A DNA stretch of 64,000 nucleotides, taken from the NCBI GenBank assembly GCA_002504905.1, contig DATY01000029.1:85727-149726 (forward strand), written 5' to 3'. A program made the translations under genes and the position numbers. Shown here in pieces: positions 18,472-27,038 of the stretch. The stretch comes from Euryarchaeota archaeon UBA605. Its GTDB lineage: Archaea > Thermoplasmatota > Poseidoniia > Poseidoniales > Thalassarchaeaceae. Below the pieces are notes generated by a model. The model was given only the letters and a program-made list of their open reading frames with translations, was not told where the DNA came from and made no database searches. The number at the start of each line of letters is the position of its first letter. Position 1 is the first letter of the stretch.

Positions 18472-20229
18472 TTAACTGACGTGATACGGTTTATCTATAT
18501 CCAATTGAACAATATATAATCCCGTTGTAATGCAAGAAAGATATGTATATCCATTATGATATTCTGCGGCCCAAATAAATGGAGTCCAACCAAAGTCATA
18601 GTATGAGCTTGAAAGAGGAATTCCATCTTGTCCATGAGGTAAATGATACCCAATAGTGGATACAGAATGTACTTCAGTTCTATTCAAATCCGGATTTAGA
18701 GCTTCTAACATTAGAGTCTCAATATCGATTATCCATAATCCTGCATGGTAACTAGAAAGATAAATTCTACCATCCCAATTACCACCGAGGCTCTGATCGG
18801 GTAAGCCCAGTGCTGAATTGGTTTCGAAAATTTGCGCATCTGAATTATGAGGGCTGAAAAGTAACCATTCTTCACCACCAGGAATATGATGTTGTTCAGC
18901 AAAAGGAATCTCCCAACTATGAATTATTTTTGGTAGGAATCTGACTTGACCATTTAACATTTCAAACTCAGTCGTATCTAACAAATATCCAAGACCTGTT
19001 CCCACAGTGGTCTCTAAAACTTCAGTTGCAAGGAATGTTAAATGCATTTTACCTGCTGGATAACCTAAATGAGAAGCATCAACCATTTCATCCATTGGCT
19101 CTGCATAATGAATGTATGAAGCTCTGCCTCCATTCTCATTCCCTGTACATCCACAATCAATCTGCCCGTCTTCATCAAGGTCTGCAAACTCCATCCATTG
19201 ACCAACCTCTGGGGCTCTCCAATTACAAGTTAGTTGAGTACCTAATGTTGCAGCACATCCGCCGGCAATAAATGCATATTCTATTGGTGAGTTCTGTGGG
19301 TGAGGAACGTCACTGACATCGAATATTCTTAACCCGGCTTCCCAATATGCGCCGTAAATATACGTCTTACCATATCTAGGGTCTTGTTGATCTTCTCCTG
19401 GCCAAGTTTGTACAGTCATGTCATGAATATATATCCAGCCACCTAATGTATTTTGCCAGTTAACTTCTGCTTCACCAACCTTGAGAATTCGAGGGCTATC
19501 ACTTGGACCATCGAAATTAAGATGAGCTATTGTAATTCCCCCACATGCATCACCTTGACCAATATCGCACTGCTCATAATCAGGATTTGCAACAAAGATA
19601 TACCACTCATTATCAATCATATGAGTATACAAATTATGAGGACCACTTGGATGATCAGCATCATACCATGCATCGACATAGGTTGGGTTATATTTATCTG
19701 AAACATCAATTAAAGTTACTGTAACTTGAGCAGGATCTCCCCATTCACCAACGTTTGGATCTGCATTACCTGGATCTACTAACTGATTCTGTACTATTAC
19801 ATATTCATCTCCATTATACTGTAAATATTTTACATCTAAGACTTGAGTATTTGGATCCACATAAACTCCAGTAACGGTAGTATTCTCTGGATTTGTAACA
19901 TCTACAATATGCATCTCTGACCAGCCAGCGATATATGCATATGTGCCACCATCTGGAGATTCCGCAACCTGAACTTCAGCATTCCCAGGTGCAGTCAATT
20001 GATTAAAAGAAATTGGTTGAATATTATCTGTATACATTATGTGCTGGCTAGCATTTCTATGATCATGCCCCTCATCTTGCATGAGTGGATCAATAATTGA
20101 AAAGTTACCCTCTACTGATTCAGAAGTCTCATCGGAAAGGAAAATTGCAGCTACACTAGCTGTTAATAAAAAGAAGATTAGGACGCCTGCTAAAGCAACT
20201 CTACGGTTATCCATGTAGGTCGGAAGCAA
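18472..20229 (-). CDS. LVIVD-repeat protein with N-terminal membrane anchor
   Basis: A 585-residue paralogue of the adjacent lipoprotein. It has an uncleaved-looking N-terminal helix (VALAGVLIFFLLTASVAAIFL) and no lipobox. Repeats include MHIVDVTNPENTTVTGVYVD, LIDVSDKYNPTYVDAWYD and LRIFDVSDVPHPQN. Conserved His-containing loops mirror the paralogue (LLFSPHNSDAQIF, YLSSYHAGLWIID). It is the first gene of the minus-strand cluster. Its ATG is only six bases from that of the divergent cupredoxin-like gene, so the promoters must overlap or both transcripts are leaderless. Confidence 0.82.
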   Translation of the reverse strand: MLPTYMDNRRVALAGVLIFFLLTASVAAIFLSDETSESVEGNFSIIDPLMQDEGHDHRNASQHIMYTDNIQPISFNQLTAPGNAEVQVAESPDGGTYAYIAGWSEMHIVDVTNPENTTVTGVYVDPNTQVLDVKYLQYNGDEYVIVQNQLVDPGNADPNVGEWGDPAQVTVTLIDVSDKYNPTYVDAWYDADHPSGPHNLYTHMIDNEWYIFVANPDYEQCDIGQGDACGGITIAHLNFDGPSDSPRILKVGEAEVNWQNTLGGWIYIHDMTVQTWPGEDQQDPRYGKTYIYGAYWEAGLRIFDVSDVPHPQNSPIEYAFIAGGCAATLGTQLTCNWRAPEVGQWMEFADLDEDGQIDCGCTGNENGGRASYIHYAEPMDEMVDASHLGYPAGKMHLTFLATEVLETTVGTGLGYLLDTTEFEMLNGQVRFLPKIIHSWEIPFAEQHHIPGGEEWLLFSPHNSDAQIFETNSALGLPDQSLGGNWDGRIYLSSYHAGLWIIDIETLMLEALNPDLNRTEVHSVSTIGYHLPHGQDGIPLSSSYYDFGWTPFIWAAEYHNGYTYLSCITTGLYIVQLDIDKPYHVS

Positions 20230-20235
20230 CCAGTC

Positions 20236-20895
20236 ATGTTGAAGTCATCGGAGTGCATGGGATGGACTGTGAGATACCATCGGGCGATTGTAATTGGAGT
20301 ATTATTTACTCTTTTATCATCATCAATTGCTTGTGCACATGACCAAAAAGAATACAATATTTTAATCAAAGAAAATGGTTTGACTCCTCCTTCTGTAAAT
20401 CAGGGAGTATTGGTTGAAACAGATACATTATTTTTTAGAAATGTAGACAATAGAGAAAATGTAACACATAGAATTTTAGTAGATGCAGATCAAGATGGCT
20501 TATTCGAGGGGATTGATGACTTCGAAACGAGTTGGATGTCAAGCTCTTGTGAACTTAATGAAACTGGTGAAAAAGTAAATCCAGATTGTGAGCAGCAAGC
20601 ATTAATTCTATTAGATCCTTCAAACAGACTTTTACCAGGAAATATCTCGATGATACATGAAATAAAAGAGATTAATCAATCTACGAATGAAACAACTAAA
20701 ATTACATTGGTGAACTTCTATGTTAATTTCGCGCCAGATATCCATGAAGTAGATGAGAACCTACCTACAGGGAATAGTGAAGAAGAAATAATAGAAAGAA
20801 GTGCTAAAGAACAAGTTCTAGAATTAATAATTTTTATTTCTTTATTATGTGCATTTTTTGTAGGTACAGAGCTAATGAAATCGAATAAGGATTAG
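20236..20895 (+). CDS. Cupredoxin-like membrane-anchored protein
   Basis: A 219-residue exported protein, divergent from the SCO/LVIVD cluster. The signal segment VIGVLFTLLSSSIACA is followed by HDQKEYNILIKENGLTPPSV. The strand LFFRNVDNRENVTHRILVD keeps a His where cupredoxins place their first copper ligand. A Cys pair (SSSCEL, PDCEQQ) and LLPGNISMIHEI follow, so some but not all copper ligands may be present. A C-terminal helix (LELIIFISLLCAFFVGTEL) anchors it. Similar layout to the 15892-16434 protein, though sequence identity looks low. Confidence 0.72.
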   Translation: MLKSSECMGWTVRYHRAIVIGVLFTLLSSSIACAHDQKEYNILIKENGLTPPSVNQGVLVETDTLFFRNVDNRENVTHRILVDADQDGLFEGIDDFETSWMSSSCELNETGEKVNPDCEQQALILLDPSNRLLPGNISMIHEIKEINQSTNETTKITLVNFYVNFAPDIHEVDENLPTGNSEEEIIERSAKEQVLELIIFISLLCAFFVGTELMKSNKD

Positions 20896-20945
20896 AATCT
20901 TGAACGGTTGAACTCAAGAACCCCTTGTGTATCCGTTGACTCGTA

Positions 20946-21022
20946 GGGCGCTTAGCTCAGCTTGGAAGAGCACCTGGTTTGCAACCAGGTGGCCGGGGGT
21001 TCAAATCCCCCAGCGTCCACCA
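20946..21022 (+). tRNA. tRNA-Ala (TGC)
   Basis: Acceptor GGGCGCT pairs with AGCGTCC and includes the G3-U70 wobble pair that defines alanine identity. The anticodon stem is CCTGG/CCAGG with loop TTTGCAA (anticodon TGC); T arm GGGGG-TTCAAAT-CCCCC. Discriminator A, then encoded CCA (21020-21022). Confidence 0.97.
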
Positions 21023-21141
21023 TTAAATCTATGATAGAAGAAATTATTTCTGTTGCGAACATAATGCTGATTACTTTTTTACTTGAATCATAAAAATTAT
21101 TTCGAACAACATTTCATTAACTAAATCCAACTACATTATTT

Positions 21142-21345
21142 ATGGATGAGAGGTTTGCAGCAAATCTTTCTTGGTATTACCACTTAATTCCATTTATCAC
21201 AGCGATTTTAGGGTTAATCGTCGGGAATATTTTAGTACAAAATTACGGTCCATTTGCGAAGACCATTTTTCCCTCTATGTGTCTAATAATTGGAGGATAC
21301 GGCGGACTAGTAATTCTTGGAGAAATTTCTGAAAGGAAAAAATAA
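21142..21345 (+). CDS. Small two-helix membrane protein
   Basis: 67 residues with two hydrophobic helices (LIPFITAILGLIVGNILV and IFPSMCLIIGGYGGLVIL) joined by a short polar loop, and a basic end (SERKK). The positive-inside pattern suggests both ends in the cytoplasm. No family recognised. It lies downstream of tRNA-Ala and about 100 bases before the first 29-residue gene, in the same direction. Confidence 0.5.
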   Translation: MDERFAANLSWYYHLIPFITAILGLIVGNILVQNYGPFAKTIFPSMCLIIGGYGGLVILGEISERKK

Positions 21346-21361
21346 TATTTTTATTAAAGAT

Positions 21362-21444
21362 ACTTTGGAAAAATACAAGCATATTTATGTAAAAAATATA
21401 AATCTAAACAGACATTCATTAATGGATTATTACGAACAATAACA
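21362..21444 (+). promoter_or_regulatory. Upstream region shared by the two 29-residue genes (copy 1)
   Basis: These 83 bases align without gaps to 25271-25353, with about 70 % identity by hand. The best-kept blocks are AAAAATACAA, ATTTATGT (a TATA-like element) and TAAACAGACATT, followed by ATGGATT. Conservation outside the coding part suggests a shared archaeal promoter (BRE plus TATA) and 5' leader. Confidence 0.6.
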
Positions 21445-21534
21445 ATGAACGCAGGACACATACTAGCAATCCTAATTGGTTTTTACGCTTCTTTCGCTGT
21501 TACAGTAATGAGCGTGACACCATTATTGGGTTAA
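21445..21534 (+). CDS. 29-residue membrane micro-protein, copy 1
   Basis: The predicted peptide starts MNAGHILAILIGFYASF and ends VTVMSVTPLLG. It is a single hydrophobic helix with almost no soluble part and a His at position 5. Compared with the copy at 25354, seven of the eight codon differences are synonymous (for example CTA/CTT, AGC/AGT, TTG/TTA) and only Ala3/Thr3 changes the protein. That pattern points to selection on a translated protein. No known family was recognised; very small helices of this size occur as accessory subunits of respiratory or transport complexes. Confidence 0.78.
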   Translation: MNAGHILAILIGFYASFAVTVMSVTPLLG

Positions 21535-21543
21535 TTGAAACAT

Positions 21544-22236
21544 TCATCTCCGAGACTGGATTTTGTTATCTTCCCTCCACCAATTTCTCTCTGGTGAAAT
21601 TCTATTGATAATTTCCTTAAATGAAAATATCACATCTCTAGCCTCTGGTATAGTTTCTACTGTAGCTAAATCTATTATTGATTTGTTGTCTAATTGTAAA
21701 AAAACTGTATTACTAAACACTATTTTTTGAAATTTAGATCCTATCCAATGTCCATCACTAATTCTTTCAACCATTTCAACATCCCCCCTTCGAACATATG
21801 TCGGATCTTCATTATGCGTATTTTCTCGTATAAAGAAATCACACTTAGAATACTTCTCATTCTTTACGGTCTTAGATTTCTTATCTGTACCAATATGTAG
21901 TTCAATATATTTCCCTTCAGCAGGATTAATCTCCTTTCTAGTGATTTTATTAGATAAAAATGGAATCTGAAGATTGAAATTAATTATTAGTTCTGGCATA
22001 CCATTAATCCAAAATCCCAAGAAAATTATCAAAATGATACCAATGGGTAAAGAATATCCGTAAATTGAAATTCCAGAAAATATAATGTAGATTGGATATG
22101 CGATAACTAATCCAAAAATCAGAAAAATAAGTTTAAGATATCTATAATGTCTTTCTTCCTTGAATAACACATTTTTCGATGAATCGAATGTCCATTGAGA
22201 ACTTGTATGAACTTTTTGACCGGATATTAAATCCAT
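21544..22236 (-). CDS. Unknown membrane protein
   Basis: A 230-residue protein with two adjacent membrane helices (about residues 33-55 and 58-76: LKLIFLIFGLVIAYPIYIIFSG, IGIILIIFLGFWI) and a polar C-terminal half. The C-terminal part has a mixed charged beta-like pattern (GKYIELHIGTDKKSK, KIVFSNTVFLQLDNKSIIDL), plausibly a small cytosolic domain of PH-like type, but this is a guess. It converges on the first 29-residue gene with a 9-base gap. Confidence 0.65.
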   Translation of the reverse strand: MDLISGQKVHTSSQWTFDSSKNVLFKEERHYRYLKLIFLIFGLVIAYPIYIIFSGISIYGYSLPIGIILIIFLGFWINGMPELIINFNLQIPFLSNKITRKEINPAEGKYIELHIGTDKKSKTVKNEKYSKCDFFIRENTHNEDPTYVRRGDVEMVERISDGHWIGSKFQKIVFSNTVFLQLDNKSIIDLATVETIPEARDVIFSFKEIINRISPERNWWREDNKIQSRR

Positions 22237-22333
22237 AGTGTATGCTGGAATAGTTTGTAGATAAATAAATCTACGGCATTGGAAATTTAAATTTTAAGTG
22301 AGTAAAGCTCAATTTATTGATTAGATGGATTAA

Positions 22334-23203
22334 TTACCTGACTTTTGGTTTAGGGAAATTTATTGAAGAAATTCTAATTATTGCAATTCCAATTATTCCA
22401 CTAAGAACAAAAAGAAGCATTGATGAAACACCTGGTGATGATATAGCAACCCGAATTACTACAGTTGAAAGAACAAAACCAGTATTTCTGGCTAAGTTTC
22501 CAAAATCTGTATAAAACCAGTATGAAATCAAAAGAATAAGTATATCTGCGAGGATTAAAAAGGTGAAGAAATCTAAGAAGAAAATCTCTCTATTTACAGC
22601 ACCTTTCCCTTCAAATACTGATTCAATCCAACCAGACATGGACGTAAAAGTAATAATTACGAAAACTAATAGCATCATCAAAGCAATGACTTCTTTGGAA
22701 AAAATAAACGAGGATAGTCGATTATCTTGCAAATTTTCACTTTTTATCTCTTTGCTGATTCTTTGGTAAATCAATGAAGTGTAGAACAATACCAAAAATG
22801 CCAAACATTCTACTATCAGGAAGCCTAAATCTTCATCAATCTTCCATCCATCTTGAAATTCGATATTGGAAAGTCTTTTCAGAATATCTCTGACAACCAA
22901 GAGAGTAGCAATTTCATACTGCTTACCTACGGATGATGAAAAGGACTCAGGAATTGTTCGAATCAACTGATAGACTTCATAAGCCAATAAAATTGAAAAC
23001 GGAGTATATAGAGAGGATAATGGAGAATTGAACATTTCCATATTTTCTCCTGAGAGACTATATCTTTCGGTCTGAATTAATAACCAAATCAGTAGATGGA
23101 GTGTGAAGCCAATTATCGCAGAAATAATAGCTATTTTTCTGACAATTTGGTCTACTTCCCGCCCCAAAAGTGACTCATAGTAGTATCCAACAGAAGATCG
23201 CAT
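22334..23203 (-). CDS. Unknown multi-pass membrane protein
   Basis: A 289-residue protein with about seven hydrophobic helices, for example IAIISAIIGFTLHLLIWLL, FLIVECLAFLVLFYTSLIY, VIALMMLLVFVIITFTS, FLDFFTFLILADILILLISYW and SSMLLFVLSGIIGIAII. No transporter motif was recognised. It lies between the two copies of the 29-residue gene on the opposite strand. Confidence 0.68.
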   Translation of the reverse strand: MRSSVGYYYESLLGREVDQIVRKIAIISAIIGFTLHLLIWLLIQTERYSLSGENMEMFNSPLSSLYTPFSILLAYEVYQLIRTIPESFSSSVGKQYEIATLLVVRDILKRLSNIEFQDGWKIDEDLGFLIVECLAFLVLFYTSLIYQRISKEIKSENLQDNRLSSFIFSKEVIALMMLLVFVIITFTSMSGWIESVFEGKGAVNREIFFLDFFTFLILADILILLISYWFYTDFGNLARNTGFVLSTVVIRVAISSPGVSSMLLFVLSGIIGIAIIRISSINFPKPKVR

Positions 23204-23276
23204 ATACTTTAGTAATGAAAATTACTTTTTATTATGGGTTATAAAAAAAAATACAAAAAAGGTATAATTTTGCTAA

Positions 23277-25181
23277 TCAAACAGTTTGATTGAGCCAGTC
23301 CAAACAAGACTGATGGGTACATCTCGGTGGATCGAACAATAGTTTTTCCTCTGGATGAATTATATCTAGGAATAGATTGGAACTAGAACTTTCAGAAACT
23401 TCAACAATTGAGCTTGTAGATGCTGGTAGGTAGTCCTCTCCAGTACTAGCAAGTGACAGACGAATAGTATGGCCGGCTTGTATTTGTACATCCATGGCAA
23501 AGAACTCCATCTTGGCATTAATTGTTTCAAAAATAGGTAACCAAGTCTGTTCCTGATTCCCTCCCTCGTGATATCTCAAATCCATAATAGCATGCCCAAT
23601 GTGAATACAATTTCCTTCTTCGGAACAGTCTTCTAATAATGCATAGATTTGCCCGCCAACTGTTGCTGTAGAAACGTCAATGTGTAATCTGGGTAAACCT
23701 GAAATCCAAATATCTTCAGTAAATTCTTCAGTCTCATAAATTGGTCCAAAGTTACCATTGGGAAGTATTGTAGTTGTACCTCCTGCTACATTAATCAATC
23801 CACCTCCAAGATCTAATGAGATTGTTTCCATGTCTTGTGGAGGGTATCTTTCTTCAATTCTCCATTGGCCTTGATTAGATTGTATCTCAACAAATAATCC
23901 TGGCTTATCACCAACTCCTTTAAGATACCAGTCAAACCATTCTAGTAAATCTTGCATCCAGTCAAATCTAACCATTTGAGGGTACGCCTCTCTACCTCTG
24001 CCTTCTCCCGAGCGGTCAAAATGATAATCAGGTCTATCTGGATAATCGTGGTCCCATTGACCGAATAATCCCTTAGATTCAATACCTGCATCAATTAATT
24101 GATTTATTACTGGGATAGCCATATGAGGATCAACATTCCAGTCATGCATTCCTTGAATGAGATACACAGAACCTTCATAATTTTCTAATACTCTGTCTAG
24201 AAAATATCTCTCTTCCCAATATGTTCCTGCAAACTCACCGCCCCACATGTAAGCTGCAACTCCAGTACCCGGACCGATAATATAATCTGGACAAACATTT
24301 CCAATATCTTCCTGGTCTCCATCAAATCCATATGACCCATAAACTCCATTATGCATTATCGGAGCTCTCGCTTCACTACTACCATTTTTCCACATTAATT
24401 CCATTACCCCAATCAAACCAGAAATTGGCACAATTGTCTTAAGATATTCATTTCCAAATGTGGCTGCCTGCCACGGAGTAGAACCATCATATGATTTACC
24501 AATCATTGATACACCACCATTACTCCATTCTTGAGTACCTAGCCAAGTTACAGCGGCATCAACCCCAAGTTGTTCCGCATTTCCCATCAAGTCCATACAA
24601 TGATTCGAACGTCCGGTACCCATTACTGAGACTTGGGCAAAAGCATATCCGTGAGGTAAAATCTGATCTATTATCATTTGACCAAGCCATGTACCTGGAA
24701 CTTCTATTGATGGAGTGTCGACGCTGACTTCATCAAAATAAGGTCCAAATTCTGCAATAACTGGTACTGTTACTCCTTCGGGCACATCTGGAAGCCAAAC
24801 TGCAAGACTAACAACACCATTAGGAGCTGAACCTCCTTCGCTAAGTGGTAATTCAAAATTCACGAAATGATGAGTTGAGCCCCATTCATTATCAGTTTCC
24901 AGTAAATCATACTCGCCAAATTCCATGACAAATCCATTCGCCTGATCTGTGTTATACGGCCACTCCGACCTTTCCCATACTGGAACTCTTTCATAAATCC
25001 CTAAATCTTTTTTGATTTCATCTACTACATCGTCAATTATCCAACCCTGTAGAGATAACAGTAACATGATTATTGTCATTGACATTGCAACTGCTAATAA
25101 TTTAGCATTAGAATTAGTAAAATTTTTAAATTTTTCAGAAAGAGGGGTTGATTTGTCTCCAACTGGAACTCCCTCTATCAT
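23277..25181 (-). CDS. CocE/NonD-family hydrolase (X-Pro dipeptidyl-peptidase S15 type)
   Basis: A 634-residue serine hydrolase with an N-terminal membrane helix (LLAVAMSMTIIMLLLSLQGWI), so the catalytic domain is probably outside the cell. The alpha/beta core has the oxyanion-type segment VSVMGTGRSNHC and the nucleophile elbow SMIGKSYDGSTPW (Ser230). YLIQGMHDWNVDP carries the likely Asp, and GQWDHDYPDRPDYH the likely His. The C-terminal part is a beta jelly-roll as in PepX_C (GHTIRLSLASTGEDYLP). The family includes acylaminoacyl and prolyl peptidases and cocaine esterase; the substrate here is unknown. Confidence 0.9.
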   Translation of the reverse strand: MIEGVPVGDKSTPLSEKFKNFTNSNAKLLAVAMSMTIIMLLLSLQGWIIDDVVDEIKKDLGIYERVPVWERSEWPYNTDQANGFVMEFGEYDLLETDNEWGSTHHFVNFELPLSEGGSAPNGVVSLAVWLPDVPEGVTVPVIAEFGPYFDEVSVDTPSIEVPGTWLGQMIIDQILPHGYAFAQVSVMGTGRSNHCMDLMGNAEQLGVDAAVTWLGTQEWSNGGVSMIGKSYDGSTPWQAATFGNEYLKTIVPISGLIGVMELMWKNGSSEARAPIMHNGVYGSYGFDGDQEDIGNVCPDYIIGPGTGVAAYMWGGEFAGTYWEERYFLDRVLENYEGSVYLIQGMHDWNVDPHMAIPVINQLIDAGIESKGLFGQWDHDYPDRPDYHFDRSGEGRGREAYPQMVRFDWMQDLLEWFDWYLKGVGDKPGLFVEIQSNQGQWRIEERYPPQDMETISLDLGGGLINVAGGTTTILPNGNFGPIYETEEFTEDIWISGLPRLHIDVSTATVGGQIYALLEDCSEEGNCIHIGHAIMDLRYHEGGNQEQTWLPIFETINAKMEFFAMDVQIQAGHTIRLSLASTGEDYLPASTSSIVEVSESSSSNLFLDIIHPEEKLLFDPPRCTHQSCLDWLNQTV

Positions 25182-25270
25182 ACAAACTCGTGTTGAAGAG
25201 TATTATTCAGACTTATGTATTTTTGATTGTTAAAAATTTTTAATAAAAATATGATTTAATGTTAAAATTA

Positions 25271-25353
25271 GCCTTGAAAAAATACAAATGTATTTATGTT
25301 GAAAAATGAAAAGTAAACAGACATTAATGAATGGATTGAGTTAACCAACAATA
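25271..25353 (+). promoter_or_regulatory. Upstream region shared by the two 29-residue genes (copy 2)
   Basis: Gapless partner of 21362-21444. It retains AAAAATACAA, TATTTATGT and TAAACAGACATT at the same distances from the ATG. It is probably also the promoter for the photolyase gene, which starts 29 bases after the micro-protein stop. Confidence 0.6.
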
Positions 25354-25443
25354 ATGAATACAGGACACATACTTGCAATCCTAATTGGTTTTTACGCTTC
25401 TTTCGCTGTTACGGTGATGAGTGTGACTCCATTATTAGGTTGA
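25354..25443 (+). CDS. 29-residue membrane micro-protein, copy 2
   Basis: Nearly identical to copy 1 (Thr3 instead of Ala3), starting MNTGHILAILIGFYASF and ending with the same VTVMSVTPLLG. Stop is TGA here and TAA in copy 1. The gene leads directly into the photolyase coding region with a 29-base gap, so the two are likely co-transcribed. The helix begins right after the N-terminal His5. Confidence 0.78.
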   Translation: MNTGHILAILIGFYASFAVTVMSVTPLLG

Positions 25444-25472
25444 AAAAAAAAACCCGTACCGGGGGAAGAAGA

Positions 25473-27038
25473 GTGAAAAATGCCATAGTTTGGTTTAGGA
25501 AAACACTCAGAATTCACGATAACCCTATGTTAATTTGGGCAGAATCATCGCAGGATTTCGATTCTATAATTCCTATTTACATACTGGAAGAGAATTGGAG
25601 TCATGAAAAGACAGGAAAACTAGGAAATAATAGATTGAGTTTTCTTTTCGATTCACTACTCGATTTAGATAATAATCTGAAAAATAATTTCGATACTAGA
25701 TTACAAATATTCTCAGGAGATCCATGCGAGGTAATCGAATCAATCTTGAATACTAAAGATAGTAAAGTAAAATCTTTACTTACTGACTACTGTTCCGAGC
25801 CAGGTAGCATTAATGATATTTTTCAGGTAACTGAAAATCTAGAAAAAAATGATATTAATGTGAAAGTTTTTCCTGCAGTAAATACTATCTTAGATATTGA
25901 GAAAATTATAAAGAATAAGAATTTTAAGTTGCCTAAATCTACTAATGATATGGAAAAAATATTCAACGATAATCATATTATTGGACCCTATGGGAATCTA
26001 ATAGATGGAGATCTACCAACTCCTAAAAAAATCTGTTCTGATTCATTATTTGTAAAATCAATTAAGAAACAAAAACATATTTCAAATTTTTATATTCCAA
26101 TAGAAGAAATTAGAGAAAGAAATTATCAATTGAAATTGGAAGTAGGGTTTGAGAATTCATATTTTCTGGGTGGAGAAACTGAGGCTTTAAAAAGACTTGA
26201 AAAGAAAATTTCTGAGAGGCCTGATTTCGTTAACAGTTTTAGAAAACCTAAGACATACTCAACTAACGAAGATAACAATCCAATGGAACCAACAACAACT
26301 GGACTTTCCCCCTATATTAGCAATGGGTGTTTGTCGGTTAGATTGGTTTGGAATGAGTGTGCTAGTATTCAAAATTCGGGACATACTAAACCTCCAGAAT
26401 CTCTTCACGGACAATTAATGTTTAGAGAAATGTTCTACCTATTATCCAGATCTGTAGAAAATTGGGATAGCGATATTGGAAATATAAATTGTAAACCAGT
26501 AAAATGGGGAGATTATGATGAAGAAAAAATTAGAGCATGGGAATTGGGAAAAACAGGTTTCCCTTACATCGATGCAATGATGAGGCAACTTGAGGCAACC
26601 GGATGGATGCATCATCTAGGCAGACATGCTGTTTCTTGCTTTCTAACAAGAGGACAGTTGTGGCAAAATTGGAAATATGGGAGAGATATTTTTGAAAGGA
26701 AATTAATTGATTCAGACTGGGCTGTGAATAACGGAAATTGGCTCTGGTTAGCTGGAGTTGCCCCCTTCTCAATGCCCTACTACAGAGTCTATAATCCGTG
26801 TCCAGATAAGAAATCAAGTCTGAATGTGGAGACGGAAAAGGCTACTTTTATACGATATTGGATTCCTGAATTATCATTATTCCCATCAAAATACATTTTT
26901 GAACCAAATTTAGCACCTTTAGAAATACAAAAATCGTCGAATTGTATAATTGGAGAAGACTACCCATTTCCAATTGTCGATCGAAAGAATACTAGAAAGG
27001 AAAATCTAATTAAATTCAAATCGAATATTAAGCAATGA
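25473..27038 (+). CDS. Photolyase/cryptochrome, (6-4)-photolyase-like
   Basis: A 521-residue flavoprotein predicted to repair UV photoproducts or sense blue light. GTG at 25473 is preferred because GGGGGA lies about five bases upstream and the protein then starts at the usual KNAIVWFRKTLRIHDNP; a TTG at 25440 overlaps the micro-protein stop. The N-terminal alpha/beta antenna domain is followed by the helical FAD domain: TTTGLSPYISNGCLSVRLVW, GQLMFREMFYLLSR, GKTGFPYIDAMMRQLEATGW. The two histidines typical of (6-4) photolyases are present (His381 and His385 in HHLGRHAV), and DWAVNNGNWLWLAG matches the animal cryptochrome/(6-4) group. FAD-proximal Asn is kept. Confidence 0.93.
   Translation: MKNAIVWFRKTLRIHDNPMLIWAESSQDFDSIIPIYILEENWSHEKTGKLGNNRLSFLFDSLLDLDNNLKNNFDTRLQIFSGDPCEVIESILNTKDSKVKSLLTDYCSEPGSINDIFQVTENLEKNDINVKVFPAVNTILDIEKIIKNKNFKLPKSTNDMEKIFNDNHIIGPYGNLIDGDLPTPKKICSDSLFVKSIKKQKHISNFYIPIEEIRERNYQLKLEVGFENSYFLGGETEALKRLEKKISERPDFVNSFRKPKTYSTNEDNNPMEPTTTGLSPYISNGCLSVRLVWNECASIQNSGHTKPPESLHGQLMFREMFYLLSRSVENWDSDIGNINCKPVKWGDYDEEKIRAWELGKTGFPYIDAMMRQLEATGWMHHLGRHAVSCFLTRGQLWQNWKYGRDIFERKLIDSDWAVNNGNWLWLAGVAPFSMPYYRVYNPCPDKKSSLNVETEKATFIRYWIPELSLFPSKYIFEPNLAPLEIQKSSNCIIGEDYPFPIVDRKNTRKENLIKFKSNIKQ

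Larger units (their letters stand above)
21362..21534 (+). repeat. Direct repeat, copy 1 (leader plus 29-residue gene)
   Basis: A 173-base unit repeated in the same orientation at 25271-25443. The coding 90 bases differ at nine positions; the upstream 83 bases are more diverged. The copies bracket 3.7 kb holding three minus-strand genes. Confidence 0.8.
25271..25443 (+). repeat. Direct repeat, copy 2 (leader plus 29-residue gene)
   Basis: Same orientation as 21362-21534. The repeat ends exactly at the micro-protein stop; sequence after it (photolyase gene here, an unrelated gene end there) is not shared. Confidence 0.8.

Noticed and set aside
21031..21093. 20-codon frame just after tRNA-Ala
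   Set aside because: No second copy, no clear ribosome binding site, and AT-rich chance frames of this length are common here.
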